Positions 1 to 8,691 of a DNA stretch of 64,000 nucleotides are shown here, in pieces (position 1 is the stretch's first letter; each line of letters starts with the position of its first letter). Below the pieces are notes generated by a model, which searched no databases, was not told where the DNA came from, and saw only the letters and a list, made by a program, of their open reading frames with translations. The stretch spans positions 62,001-126,000 of the forward strand of contig JAJXVB010000001.1 in assembly GCA_021782365.1 (NCBI GenBank). The letters run 5' to 3'. Source of the DNA: Pseudomonadota bacterium. Its GTDB lineage: Bacteria > Pseudomonadota > Gammaproteobacteria > Burkholderiales > Gallionellaceae. The translations under genes and the position numbers were made by a program.

Positions 1-172
1 TGATCGCAGAGAGCTGACGGGCAAGCTGCTTTCCGCGTGCGATCAGATTGCGATCGAGATCTGCATATCTGTCATGCAAAAGGAAGGCTTCCAGAAGGAT
101 CACCATGACCATCAAGGGCATCAGCGTGAACCAGACCACATGCGTTCGTATGCTGAATTTTCTTCTATTCAT
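1..172 (-). CDS. membrane sensor protein, N-terminus only
   Basis: Only the first 57 or so codons lie in the window; the gene runs off the left edge. The translation begins MNRRKFSIRTHVVWF and goes straight into one hydrophobic segment (about residues 11-29), followed by a charged helix containing DRYADLDRNLIARG. That is how many membrane histidine kinases and diguanylate cyclases begin, with a periplasmic sensing part after the first membrane helix. The ATG overlaps the stop of the upstream binding-protein gene by four bases (ATGA), so the two are probably translationally coupled. The output domain is not visible, so kinase, cyclase and phosphodiesterase all remain possible. The ORF is too short here to be certain, but start, coupling and hydrophobic pattern support it. 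Confidence 0.6.
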   Translation of the reverse strand, partial: MNRRKFSIRTHVVWFTLMPLMVMVILLEAFLLHDRYADLDRNLIARGKQLARQLSAI

Positions 173-1080
173 CGCGTATCCCCCGATGATTTCTTGATCT
201 GAAGAAAAATCGCCTCGTCCGATCCGATGACCATCCCGAAGGTTCCGGCCACCGACCGATTGACGGCGATACTGTATTGTTGCGGATATTGCGCCTCTGG
301 CAATTTTCCCGTTTGTGCATATGAAGCGGCAGCGTTTGCCGTCTGCAAGGCGAGTTGCTCGGGTGTGGAGAAAATCGCGCACAGCGCCCCTGCCCTGACA
401 TAGGCCTCGGAAAACCCGACCAGGGGAATGCCATGGCGATAGCTCGACAGGAGGATGTTTCTGATGCTGTTGGCATTGTAGATTTCGCCCTCCGGCAACG
501 CGAGCAGCACATCGCTCTCTGTCAAAACTTCTTCCAGATCGGAAGACAAGGTATCCCTTCCACCCAAATGCCTCGCGACCAATGTGTCCTGCCGGCGGGC
601 AAGCTCGCTTCTTAATCCCGCGATATCCTGAGCATCGGTATAGAGTACGCCTATCCTCTTGCGCTTGGGCATCACGGCGTTCAGCATCTCGACCTGTCTG
701 CGCCAGGGCTGGTCGACATAGATAGCGGTAGCCTCCCCCTGCTTGACCTCACGCAAACCCGCATAGGCTTTGCCCGGTATCATGGCCGCCAGCAAAGGCT
801 GGGATGATTTTTCCGCGACGCGGTATGCAGCCCTTACCCCGACGCTCACGATCAGATCGGTCTTTTGTGAGTCGAAATCCTGAGCCTGCCTTACGATATC
901 GACGCGCATGCCCTTGGGAACATCCTGTTCGAATGCCTTTGCAAAGCGCTGATACAAGGGCGCGTTGTCGCTCAATACCAGGAGTATGCGAAAGTCGTCG
1001 GCCCAAACATTCTTTGCAAATCCGCAAAGCAATCCCAGCATCAGGAGAAAAAAGGCAGGGATTTTTTTGGCCGATATCAT
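169..1080 (-). CDS. ABC-type periplasmic substrate-binding protein
   Basis: This 303-residue exported protein has a clear signal peptide (residues 1 to about 27, cleavage after VWA). The mature part looks like a two-lobed periplasmic binding fold: RILLVLSDNAPLYQRF at the start, DLIVSVGVRAAY, a hinge-like KRIGVLYTD, and HGIPLVGFSEAYVRAGAL near the end. These resemble the uncharacterised ABC substrate-binding family (COG2984/PF04392 type). No permease or ATPase gene is adjacent. The gene instead sits one base after the TonB receptor and overlaps a membrane sensor by four bases, so it may present a ligand to the sensor rather than feed a transporter. That role is inferred from context; the ligand is unknown. 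Confidence 0.65.
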   Translation of the reverse strand: MISAKKIPAFFLLMLGLLCGFAKNVWADDFRILLVLSDNAPLYQRFAKAFEQDVPKGMRVDIVRQAQDFDSQKTDLIVSVGVRAAYRVAEKSSQPLLAAMIPGKAYAGLREVKQGEATAIYVDQPWRRQVEMLNAVMPKRKRIGVLYTDAQDIAGLRSELARRQDTLVARHLGGRDTLSSDLEEVLTESDVLLALPEGEIYNANSIRNILLSSYRHGIPLVGFSEAYVRAGALCAIFSTPEQLALQTANAAASYAQTGKLPEAQYPQQYSIAVNRSVAGTFGMVIGSDEAIFLQIKKSSGDTR

Positions 1081-1081
1081 C

Positions 1082-3151
1082 TCACCAGTCCAGCGTCAGC
1101 GTGACATATCCGCGGCGGTTGAAGAGGTTGCTTGCGATATATTCGGTATAGGCCTGGTTCAGGAGGTTCTGCAGCACGAGTGCGATGCTGCCCTTGACGC
1201 CGCCTGCAAGGGCGAGCGCCCTGGCTATCCTCACATCGATGCGGCGCTCGATCGGCTGATAATCGATGGCGCCCCTGTCGAAAGGCTGCATCGCGGCCTG
1301 GTAGTAACCCGATGCGCTGAAGGAATAATCATGCGGCAGGCGCACCATGTATAGCGCGCTCGCGCTGTTGCTCGGTATGCTCGCAGCCAATATGTCGCTG
1401 TTTGCAGGGTCCGAAGACGCCATGATCTTCTGGCCGCTTGCCGCCAGAAGCACGCCATTGCTGGCAGCCCATGCGTGCGCGAAATTCACCGTCAGGCTGT
1501 TGTCCTGGTCGAACTCGTGCTTCACCGTCGCCTCGAACCCGTGATATTCGCCCGTCATCCCGTTCACGAAACTTTTCGCAGTGGATGAAAGATAGATGCC
1601 GTTGCTCAACTGGTCGCTATAGAGCCTCAGATCGATGGAAGTCGCCCAGTCGGGAAATTCCCCGATATAGCCTATCTCTCTCGAGACCAGTTTCTCTGGC
1701 TGAAGGCCCGGAGAATTCATGACAGGCGCGGGTATATACAAGGCGCCTGGCTGAAGCAAGGGATAGCTGGTCTCGACCGTTGAAGGCGCCCGGTAGGCGA
1801 CTGATACGCCTGCGCGCAGCGTCTGCTCTGGCGTCACATGATAATTCAGCGCAATGCGGGGCGAGGTGTTGAACTGCCCCAGGTCATCCTTCTCGAACAT
1901 GCCGCCCAGATTGAGCAGCCACTTTGGCGAAATGCGCCATTCGTCGTGCGCGAACGCCCTGTATTCGCTGTAGACATAGGATGAGGAATAATACTGCGAG
2001 ATAGGAGGCATCGCGCTCTGCCCTCCCGCTCTGTCGATTTGATAGCCCGCCCCGTAAACCAGGCGGTTGCTGTCGCTCAAAGGCAGCGTATGCTGCACTT
2101 CGATCTCGTCGCGGCTGCTCTGCATAGACTGGACGACAGGCCCCGGGAAATACACGCCGACGAGATAAACCGGAAAGGCCTCGTACTGGTCCAGCCTCGT
2201 ATGGGAATAGCGCAGCGAAAGCTCGGCCCCATGATCGAGCTGCCTCGTCCATCCGAGCTGGGCATAATCCGAATTTCCGATCAGGTCGTGAAAAGGGTCT
2301 CCGTTCGTGCCCATGTAGCTGTTGTATATCGAAGGATTCTTGTCGCTGAAGCCCACGCCCTGCACATCGTGGTTGAAGCCGAACTGTATGTCATAACGGT
2401 CTATGCCATTGGGGTGATAGTCCCCGCGATAGTTGAGCATCCGCGCCTGATTGCTGTCGTTGCTGTTGTTGAGCAACCCCGGCGCCTTGAATGTCGCCAT
2501 CGTATAGCCGTTCGGCGGCGTGGTCAGGCTGTCGTAGCCATTGTCCGCGGTATAGGCCAGGGTCATGCGGTAATCATATGTATCACCGCGCTTTCCGAAG
2601 CGCGTCTCGACGTCGTTGATGCCCTTGTCCCCTTTCGTATAGGAAACGCTCTTCCCATCCATAGACCCCGCATCCCTCGTGATGATGCTGATCACTCCCT
2701 GTGTCGAATTCGCTCCATAGGAAGCGGCCGCCGGGCCTCGTATCACCTCGATGCGCTCGATGTCGTCGACCGTGATCGGGAGATCCGCCCAGCTGACCGA
2801 GCCCGTCGGCGGCAGGTAGACGCTGCGCCCGTCTATCAGCACCTGCATGCGCCTTGAAAACTGGTCTGTCGTTCCGTGATAGGCGACGATGGGCTGGCTG
2901 CCCTTGTAGTAGCTGACATACATTCCCGGCACAAGTTTCATCAGGTCTGCGATCGTCCTGAATCCGGATGCGACGATCATCTTCCTGTCTATCACCGTCA
3001 TCGCATTGGGCGCATCGGATAAAGGCTGAGAAAGCCTGGACGCGCTCAGCACGACGGGAAGCTCCTGATAATAATCCGATTCACTCACGCCATCGGAAGC
3101 GTAGCCTGTCTTGCAGGCAAGGAATAACATCGCAACGTATCTCTTCTTCAT
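1082..3151 (-). CDS. TonB-dependent outer-membrane receptor
   Basis: The 689-residue protein has a signal peptide (about residues 1-18), an N-terminal plug domain, and a long beta-barrel region ending in the aromatic residue expected for outer-membrane insertion (final Trp of YVTLTLDW). Plug features include SGFRTIADLMKLVPGMYV, QVLIDGRSVYLP and IERIEVIRGPAAASYG, the last being the classic plug signature before the barrel. The length suits a BtuB/vitamin or small-siderophore type receptor. It would take up a ligand with energy from TonB-ExbBD, none of which is encoded here. It is first in a three-gene run with a periplasmic binding protein and a sensor. The substrate cannot be read from sequence. 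Confidence 0.85.
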   Translation of the reverse strand: MKKRYVAMLFLACKTGYASDGVSESDYYQELPVVLSASRLSQPLSDAPNAMTVIDRKMIVASGFRTIADLMKLVPGMYVSYYKGSQPIVAYHGTTDQFSRRMQVLIDGRSVYLPPTGSVSWADLPITVDDIERIEVIRGPAAASYGANSTQGVISIITRDAGSMDGKSVSYTKGDKGINDVETRFGKRGDTYDYRMTLAYTADNGYDSLTTPPNGYTMATFKAPGLLNNSNDSNQARMLNYRGDYHPNGIDRYDIQFGFNHDVQGVGFSDKNPSIYNSYMGTNGDPFHDLIGNSDYAQLGWTRQLDHGAELSLRYSHTRLDQYEAFPVYLVGVYFPGPVVQSMQSSRDEIEVQHTLPLSDSNRLVYGAGYQIDRAGGQSAMPPISQYYSSSYVYSEYRAFAHDEWRISPKWLLNLGGMFEKDDLGQFNTSPRIALNYHVTPEQTLRAGVSVAYRAPSTVETSYPLLQPGALYIPAPVMNSPGLQPEKLVSREIGYIGEFPDWATSIDLRLYSDQLSNGIYLSSTAKSFVNGMTGEYHGFEATVKHEFDQDNSLTVNFAHAWAASNGVLLAASGQKIMASSDPANSDILAASIPSNSASALYMVRLPHDYSFSASGYYQAAMQPFDRGAIDYQPIERRIDVRIARALALAGGVKGSIALVLQNLLNQAYTEYIASNLFNRRGYVTLTLDW

Positions 3152-3163
3152 CTTTCTTTCATT

Positions 3164-3715
3164 TCATACTTCAAGCATCATCTGGCCAGGCGAGGGCAGC
3201 TCCTCCAGCGCGCGCAGATTCAAATCATCCAGGAGCTGCTTCGTGGTCGCGAAAAGCTCGGGCCTCCCCGGTGTATCCTTCATGCCTATCACCTCTATCC
3301 AGCCTCTGGACTCCAGGGTCTTCAAGGTCTGGGAGGAAACCGCAACGCCGCGTATTTCCTCTATGTCGCCGCGCGTCACCGGCTGATGATAGGCGATGAT
3401 CGCAAGCGTCTCGAGTACCGCGCGCGAATAGCGCGGCGGCTTTTGAGGATTCAGCCTGTCCAAGTATGCCTGCATGTGCGGCCTCGCCCTGAAACGCCAG
3501 CCGCTTGAGACTTCGACGAGCTCGACGCCGCGATTCTGCCAGTCTCGCTGTATCTCCAAGAGCAGCGTTTCGAGATCCCGGCTGCTCAATGGCTCGTCGG
3601 AAAGCAGCTTCATCTGGCTTAAGGTCAAGGCCTCGGGACTAGCGAGAAGTGCGGTCTCGAGGATGATCTTGAGCTTCTCCTGCAACTCACATGGCAGCCC
3701 GGCTGATTCTGACAT
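3164..3715 (-). CDS. scpB: segregation and condensation protein B
   Basis: ScpB is the winged-helix partner of ScpA in the SMC-ScpAB complex that compacts and segregates the chromosome. The family core is visible: an N-terminal winged helix (LEALLLASPEALTLSQM-like), then RYSRAVLETLAIIAYHQPVTR and GRPELFATT, both highly characteristic. I start it at MSESAG (183 aa) because this ATG fits the family length; a longer in-frame ORF begins 72 bases upstream, inside scpA. The start overlaps the end of scpA by 29 bases, an arrangement that usually gives coupled translation of the two subunits. The SMC ATPase itself is encoded about 10 kb away in this window. Confidence 0.93.
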   Translation of the reverse strand: MSESAGLPCELQEKLKIILETALLASPEALTLSQMKLLSDEPLSSRDLETLLLEIQRDWQNRGVELVEVSSGWRFRARPHMQAYLDRLNPQKPPRYSRAVLETLAIIAYHQPVTRGDIEEIRGVAVSSQTLKTLESRGWIEVIGMKDTPGRPELFATTKQLLDDLNLRALEELPSPGQMMLEV

Positions 3716-4472
3716 AGATGTTCCCGAAAGTTTCGCTTTGCTGGATTTCCAGAAGATATTCCTTGGCAAGCTCGAGCATCGCGACAAAGGTCACGATGAG
3801 CCTCGGCACGCCGCCATTCAGGTCGAACAGGCTGTCGAAAGAGACAAAATCCCCTCCCTGCAGGCAGCGCAAAATATGCGACATCTGCTCGCGCACCGAG
3901 AGCGCTTCCCTTTTTACCGTGTGATGGGTATGCACCCTCGCCCGCTCGAGGAGATTCAGCCAGGCCATTCTCAAGTCATCCAGCGTGACCTCTGGCAGCC
4001 GCTCGAACTTCTGCTCCACCATCACCTGGATGAATTCGAAATCGCGACCCGCCTGCGGCATTTGATCGAGCTTCTGCGCTGCAAGCTTCATCTGCTCGTA
4101 TTCCTGCAAGCGGCGCATCAGCTCGGCCCGCGGATCTTCAACCTCTTCGTCCAAAGTCTTTGGAGGCTTGGGCAAAAGCAGACGGGACTTGATCTCGATC
4201 AGCATCGCCGCCATCAACAGATATTCCGCCGCAAGCTCCAGCCTGTGCTCCTGCAAAAGCTCGATGTATTCGAGATATTGCCTCGTTAGCTCCGCCATCG
4301 GGATATCCAGCACGTCGAGATTGTGCTTGCGTATCAGGTAGAGCAGCAGATCGAGCGGTCCCTGAAACGCATCCAGCACGAGCTCCAGCGCATCAGGCGG
4401 AATGTATAGATCCTGCGGCAAGCTCTTCAAGGGCTCGCCGTGTATGCTCGCGATGAAAGTATCCCCGGTCAT
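3687..4472 (-). CDS. scpA: segregation and condensation protein A
   Basis: ScpA is the kleisin subunit that bridges the SMC heads. The protein (261 aa, a normal length) shows the kleisin N-terminus FQGPLDLLLYLIRKHNLDVLDIP followed by YLEYIELLQEHRLELAAEYLLMAAMLIEIKSRLLLP, and the C-terminal winged helix with FVAMLELAKE. It lies three bases after trpS and overlaps scpB, so trpS-scpA-scpB is probably one transcript. Pairing scpAB behind trpS is a common order in betaproteobacteria. Nothing unusual is seen. Confidence 0.95.
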   Translation of the reverse strand: MTGDTFIASIHGEPLKSLPQDLYIPPDALELVLDAFQGPLDLLLYLIRKHNLDVLDIPMAELTRQYLEYIELLQEHRLELAAEYLLMAAMLIEIKSRLLLPKPPKTLDEEVEDPRAELMRRLQEYEQMKLAAQKLDQMPQAGRDFEFIQVMVEQKFERLPEVTLDDLRMAWLNLLERARVHTHHTVKREALSVREQMSHILRCLQGGDFVSFDSLFDLNGGVPRLIVTFVAMLELAKEYLLEIQQSETFGNIYVRISRAAM

Positions 4473-4475
4473 GGA

Positions 4476-5678
4476 TCAGGCGTAATTCAATCCCATCGCT
4501 TCGCGCACATCCCGCATGGTTTCCCCTGCCAGTTTGCGCGCCTTTTCGTTGCCGTCCGCGATAATGTTGCGCACGAGAGCCGGATCGTCGAGATACATCT
4601 GCGCGCGCTCGCGCATCGGCCTCTGTTCTGAAAGCACTGCATCGATCACCGGCTGTTTGCATTCAATGCAGCCAATTCCTGCGGTCGTGCAGCCCTGCAC
4701 CACGCTCTGCCTGGTATTCTCATCCGAATAGACCTGATGCAGCGCCCAGACCGGGCATTTCTCGGGATCTCCGGGATCGGTGCGCCTGATGCGCGCGGGA
4801 TCGGTCGGCATGGTTCTAATCTTTTTCGCGACACTCGTCTCGTCCTCGCGAAGCGAGATCGTGTTCTGATAGGACTTCGACATCTTCTGCCCGTCAAGAC
4901 CGGGCATCTTGGATGCCGCGGTCAGCATCGCCTGCGGCTCAGACAATATCATCTTGCCGCCGCCTTCAAGATAGCCGAACAATCGCTCCCTGTCTCCCAG
5001 GTTCAAACTCTGCTGTTCGTCCAGCAGCGCCTTGGCTGCCTCGAGCGCCTCATCGTCTCCCTGCTCCTGGAAGCGGTTGCGCAGCTCCTTGTATAACCTT
5101 GCCTTCTTGCTGCCCAGCTTCTTGATGGCCATTTCGGCCTTCTCTGCAAAGCCGGGATCGCGCCCGTAGAGGTGATTGAAGCGGCGCGCGATCTCGCGGG
5201 TAAATTCGATATGCGGAATCTGATCCTCGCCGACAGGCACCTGGGTTGCACGGTAGATCAGGATGTCCGCGCTCTGCAGCAGGGGATAGCCTAAAAACCC
5301 GTAAGTGCTCAGATCCTTTTCAGTGAGCTTCGCCTGCTGGTCCTTGTAGGTGGGCATGCGCTCTAGCCAGCCAAGGGGCGTGATCATCGAGAGCAGAAGA
5401 TGCAATTCCGCATGTTCGGGCACCTTGGACTGGATGAAAAGGGTTGCGCGCGCAGGGTCCACTCCCGATGCGAGCCAGTCTATCACCATGTCCCAGACGC
5501 TTTGCTCGATGATCTCGGGCGCATCGTAGTGTGTGGTCAGGGCATGCCAGTCGGCCACGAAAAAAAGGCATTCGTATTCATGCTGCATCCTGATCCAGTT
5601 TTTCAATACACCGTGGTAATGCCCAAGGTGCAGGCTTCCGGTCGGACGCATTCCCGACAATATGCGATCTGCAAACAT
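4476..5678 (-). CDS. trpS: tryptophanyl-tRNA synthetase
   Basis: This class I synthetase charges tRNA-Trp. The HIGH-type signature is HLGH at residues 17-20 inside SGMRPTGSLHLGHYHG, and the KMSKS loop is at 265-269. At 400 residues it is longer than the E. coli enzyme (334); the extra part is a roughly 60-residue insertion before the KMSKS loop (ELRNRFQEQGDDEALEAAK and following), a form found in many proteobacteria. It is cotranscribed with the site-2 protease upstream (no spacer) and scpA downstream. Confidence 0.96.
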   Translation of the reverse strand: MFADRILSGMRPTGSLHLGHYHGVLKNWIRMQHEYECLFFVADWHALTTHYDAPEIIEQSVWDMVIDWLASGVDPARATLFIQSKVPEHAELHLLLSMITPLGWLERMPTYKDQQAKLTEKDLSTYGFLGYPLLQSADILIYRATQVPVGEDQIPHIEFTREIARRFNHLYGRDPGFAEKAEMAIKKLGSKKARLYKELRNRFQEQGDDEALEAAKALLDEQQSLNLGDRERLFGYLEGGGKMILSEPQAMLTAASKMPGLDGQKMSKSYQNTISLREDETSVAKKIRTMPTDPARIRRTDPGDPEKCPVWALHQVYSDENTRQSVVQGCTTAGIGCIECKQPVIDAVLSEQRPMRERAQMYLDDPALVRNIIADGNEKARKLAGETMRDVREAMGLNYA

Positions 5679-6329
5679 TTATAATCCAACTATCATGAAA
5701 AGAATCTGCTGAAACAGTTTGACCATTGGGTAGAGTATCCAGCCAAGCAGAGGCGTTATCGCCAGCACGATCAGGATGACCATGCCATAAGGCTCTATGC
5801 GGCTAAGACTATAGGCCATCCTGTTTGGCAGCACGCTGACCGCGATCCTGCCGCCATCCAGGGGCGGCAACGGAATCAGGTTCAACGCCATCAGCACCGT
5901 ATTGATCTGTATCCCGACCTTGGACATGCTCATCAAGGGCACCGCAAAATAATTTTCCGGCGAAGAATAGGCCATCTTGAAAAGAAATGCCCAGAACATC
6001 GCCATCAAAAAATTCGAGGCAGGGCCTGCAAGCGCGACCCAGAACATGTCCTTCTTCGGGTTCCTTAGCGCGTTGAAATTGACCGGAACGGGCTTTGCCC
6101 ATCCGAACAAAACGCCGCCCAGCGTCAGGGTGAGCAGCGGCAGAAGCACGGTGCCGACAGGGTCGATGTGGCGAAGCGGATTCAGGCTGATGCGCCCCAT
6201 CTGGTAGGCGGTCATGTCTCCGAAATGCTTCGCGACATAGCCATGGGCGGCTTCATGCAGCGTGATCGCGAACAGGATCGGGATCGCCGCGATGCTGATG
6301 GTTTGTATCAACTGGTCTATTTGCATCAT
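5679..6329 (-). CDS. site-2 protease family membrane metalloprotease
   Basis: The 216-residue integral membrane protein belongs to the S2P/M50 zinc metalloprotease family. The zinc-binding HEAAH motif is at residues 25-29 in the first membrane helix, and the second conserved motif, PPLDGGRI, lies in a later helix. Around five hydrophobic segments are seen and there is no PDZ domain, so this is the short, ubiquitous rhomboid-size subgroup rather than RseP. The substrate is unknown. The stop codon directly abuts the trpS start, which indicates an operon from yciO or the PHP gene downward. Confidence 0.9.
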   Translation of the reverse strand: MMQIDQLIQTISIAAIPILFAITLHEAAHGYVAKHFGDMTAYQMGRISLNPLRHIDPVGTVLLPLLTLTLGGVLFGWAKPVPVNFNALRNPKKDMFWVALAGPASNFLMAMFWAFLFKMAYSSPENYFAVPLMSMSKVGIQINTVLMALNLIPLPPLDGGRIAVSVLPNRMAYSLSRIEPYGMVILIVLAITPLLGWILYPMVKLFQQILFMIVGL

Positions 6330-6350
6330 GAACTTTTCGTCATTAAATAT

Positions 6351-6983
6351 TCAAGCCGCCTCGATGCCAAACGGCTCGACATCCCCCTTGCCTTGCCTAA
6401 GCAGAACCGGCACATCCCCGGTCAGATCCAACACCGTCGTGAAGTCCTCCCCAGCGCTACCCCCATCGATCACCGCATCGACTTTCTTCTCCAGGCGCTC
6501 CCTGATCAGCTCAGCATCGTTCAGCGGCCATGGCTCATCGGGCAGGATCAGCGTGGAGCTGCACATCGGTTCACCCAGCTCTTCCAGCAATGCAAGTGCG
6601 ACCGGATGATCCGGCACGCGTATGCCCACCGTGCTGCGCTTCGGATGCTGCAATCTCTTGGGCACCTCCTTGGTCGCCTCAAGGATGAAGGTATAGCTGC
6701 CCGGCGTATTCGCCTTCAAAAGCCTGAACTGCACGTTGCTCACCCTGGCATAGGTCGCGATCTCGGAAAGGTCCCGGCACATCAACGTCATCTGATGCTG
6801 ATCGTCCAGCCCGCGTATCTGGCGGATGCGCGAGACCGCCGCCTTGTCGTCCAGATGGCAGCCCAGAGCGTAACAGGAATCGGTCGGATATACCACGATG
6901 CCGCCATTTCTGATGATCTCAACCGCCTGATGTATCAGGCGCATGTTGATGTTCCTGGGATAGATCGTGAAGAACTGCGACAT
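6351..6983 (-). CDS. yciO: YciO-type Sua5/YrdC family protein
   Basis: The 210-residue protein has the YrdC/Sua5 fold: GGIVVYPTDSCYALGC near the N-terminus, RIRQIRGLDDQHQMTLMCRD, then KRLQHPKRSTVGIRVPDHPVA. Family members bind ATP and RNA; Sua5/TsaC make threonylcarbamoyl-AMP for tRNA t6A, and YciO is a paralogue with weak activity of this kind. The start MSQFFTIYP at 6983 was chosen because it overlaps the stop of the PHP gene by one base (TAATG); a longer ORF in this frame runs through the PHP gene and is not real. The PHP nuclease, yciO and trpS are also near each other in E. coli. Confidence 0.88.
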   Translation of the reverse strand: MSQFFTIYPRNINMRLIHQAVEIIRNGGIVVYPTDSCYALGCHLDDKAAVSRIRQIRGLDDQHQMTLMCRDLSEIATYARVSNVQFRLLKANTPGSYTFILEATKEVPKRLQHPKRSTVGIRVPDHPVALALLEELGEPMCSSTLILPDEPWPLNDAELIRERLEKKVDAVIDGGSAGEDFTTVLDLTGDVPVLLRQGKGDVEPFGIEAA

Positions 6984-7831
6984 TATTGCAGCACCTGCAG
7001 GACGGATTTGCAGATCAGCGGCAGATCGGGCAGCCTCCCCATGTCCCTGTGGCTCTCGCCTGGACCGTGAAAATCCGATCCGCAAGATGAGAGCAGGTTG
7101 AATTCCTCGGCATAGCGCGCAAACTCGATATACTGTTCCGGCGTATGGCTGCCCGTGACCACTTCGAGCGCACGCCCTCCCAGCGTCGAAAATTCGACCA
7201 GCAACTCGCGCATCGTCTTCTTTCCCATGCTGTTCTTTCCGGCCATGTAGCGCCCAGGATGGGCAAGCACCGCGATGCCGCCGCTGCCTATTATCCAGCC
7301 TATCGCGTCCGTAAGCGTTGCCCACTGGTGCGGAACATAGCCGGGCTTCCCGGTCACGAGGTAGCGGTTGAACACGCTCTTCACGTCCTTGCAATGGCCC
7401 GCCTCGACGAGGTAGCGGGCGAAATGCGTGCGCCCTATCATGTTGGGGTTGTGCGCGAACTTGACCGCCCCCTGATAGACGCCGCCTATGCCTGCGCGAG
7501 CAAGCTCCTCCGACATCCTCATCGCGCGCTCGGTGCGCCCGCTGCGCACGGATAGCAGGCCGTTTTTAAGCGGTTCATATTCCGGATCGATGTCCAAACC
7601 CACGATGTGCAGCGTATGCTTGCGCCAGGTCACCGAAATTTCCACCCCGTTGACAAACTTCATGTCGAGCTCCCTTGCCCGCGCTCTCGCCTCATCCAGG
7701 CCATCCACGTCGTCGTGATCGGTCAGCGCGAGCACTTTCACGCCGCGCGAATAGGCGCGATCGACCACCTCGGCTGGCGTCAGGGTGCCGTCTGAAACAT
7801 TGGAGTGGCAGTGCAAATCGTAATCAAGCAT
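6983..7831 (-). CDS. rnm: PHP-domain 5'-3' exoribonuclease (RNase AM/TrpH family)
   Basis: The 282-residue protein is a PHP phosphoesterase. Metal ligands of the PHP fold are visible: HCH at residues 7-9 (DLHCHSNVSDG), ALTDHDD, a middle HxxR region (RTHFARYLVEAGH), VLAHPGRY, and GSDFHGPGE near the C-terminus. The E. coli relative (YciV/RNase AM) degrades short RNAs and trims the 5' ends of ribosomal RNA precursors, and it also sits near yciO and trpS. Translation is coupled to yciO by a one-base overlap. Family assignment is firm; the exact substrate is taken from the E. coli homologue. Confidence 0.85.
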   Translation of the reverse strand: MLDYDLHCHSNVSDGTLTPAEVVDRAYSRGVKVLALTDHDDVDGLDEARARARELDMKFVNGVEISVTWRKHTLHIVGLDIDPEYEPLKNGLLSVRSGRTERAMRMSEELARAGIGGVYQGAVKFAHNPNMIGRTHFARYLVEAGHCKDVKSVFNRYLVTGKPGYVPHQWATLTDAIGWIIGSGGIAVLAHPGRYMAGKNSMGKKTMRELLVEFSTLGGRALEVVTGSHTPEQYIEFARYAEEFNLLSSCGSDFHGPGESHRDMGRLPDLPLICKSVLQVLQ

Positions 7832-7884
7832 GAAAATACCGGAATCCTTTTACGCCGAAATTGTGACATTGAAATTGCAAGGCA

Positions 7885-8196
7885 TCATGCCTCTCCCCCG
7901 CCCTTCTTCATCGCTTTTCCTTCTTCCGCGCGCTTTCTGCGCACTTCCTTGGGGTCGGCGATCAGCGGCCGGTATATTTCGATGCGGTCCTTGTCGCGCA
8001 GCACGGTGTCTGGCTTTGCTAGCTTTCCGAATATGCCCAGCTTGTGCGTCGAAAGATCGATGCCGGGATGCTTGTCGAGCAGGCCGCTTGCGAGGATGCC
8101 TTCCATCAGGGTAGCTCCTTCAGGCAGCGACTTCTTCAGCAGGGTCTGCTCGTGCGGCAACGCATAGACAACCTCTATGTTGATTTTATCGGTCAT
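7885..8196 (-). CDS. rnfH: RnfH family ubiquitin-fold protein
   Basis: This 103-residue protein matches RnfH/RatB: INIEVVYALPHEQ, a central GIFGKLAKPDTVLRDKDRIEIYRPL, and a basic C-terminal tail (PKEVRRKRAEEGKAMKKG). It has a small ubiquitin-like beta-grasp fold. Its cellular role is unclear: it was named from rnf clusters, yet it is usually found beside ratA and smpB, as here. The start overlaps the ratA stop by four bases (ATGA). Confidence 0.9.
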   Translation of the reverse strand: MTDKINIEVVYALPHEQTLLKKSLPEGATLMEGILASGLLDKHPGIDLSTHKLGIFGKLAKPDTVLRDKDRIEIYRPLIADPKEVRRKRAEEGKAMKKGGGEA

Positions 8197-8630
8197 GTGT
8201 TCGGATAAACCTTCTCTGCGCGTTTTATGAACGCATCCACGAAACTGTTGGCGATCATGTGGAAAACCGGCCCCACCAGTTTTTCCAGAAGCTTGCTGGA
8301 AAACTCGTAGTGCAGGCGGAACTCTATTTTACAGGCTGTTTCGCTAAGCGGAATGAACTGCCAGCTTCCGTCCAGATGGCGGAAAGGGCCGTCTTTTAAC
8401 GTCATGTCTATCCTGTTAGGCGGCGTGCGCACATTCCTGGTCGTGAAGCTCTGCCTGATGTGATGGTAATTGATGTGCACCGTCGCACTCACCTCGTTTT
8501 CCTGCAGATCCGAAACATTAGCCCCTCCGCACCAGGGCAGGAATGCGGGATAATCCTCGACGCGATCCACCAAATCGAACATCTGCGCTGCGCTGTGCGC
8601 TACCAGCACGGTTTTTTCAACTGTCGCCAT
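8193..8630 (-). CDS. ratA: RatA family START/coenzyme Q-binding-like protein
   Basis: The 145-residue protein carries the START-like fold of the RatA/Coq10 family: VAHSAAQMFDLVDRVEDYPAFLPWCGGA is the hallmark, followed by GPFRHLDGSWQF. In E. coli RatA binds 50S subunits and was reported as an anti-association toxin; related Coq10 proteins bind ubiquinone. Which applies here cannot be told from sequence. I start at MATVEKTVLV, where family homology begins; an upstream in-frame extension covers the divergent promoter region. The ratA-rnfH pair is transcribed divergently from smpB. Confidence 0.9.
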   Translation of the reverse strand: MATVEKTVLVAHSAAQMFDLVDRVEDYPAFLPWCGGANVSDLQENEVSATVHINYHHIRQSFTTRNVRTPPNRIDMTLKDGPFRHLDGSWQFIPLSETACKIEFRLHYEFSSKLLEKLVGPVFHMIANSFVDAFIKRAEKVYPNT

Positions 8631-8691
8631 TCGCCTTCCGTGATTCCAAAGGCTGGTAGAATAGCCGAACGTAAGGCAAAATTCACCTCTC

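Noticed and set aside
6351..7394. Long version of the yciO reading frame (347 aa)
   Set aside because: The upstream part runs out of frame through the PHP nuclease gene; the real start at 6983 overlaps that gene's stop by one base.
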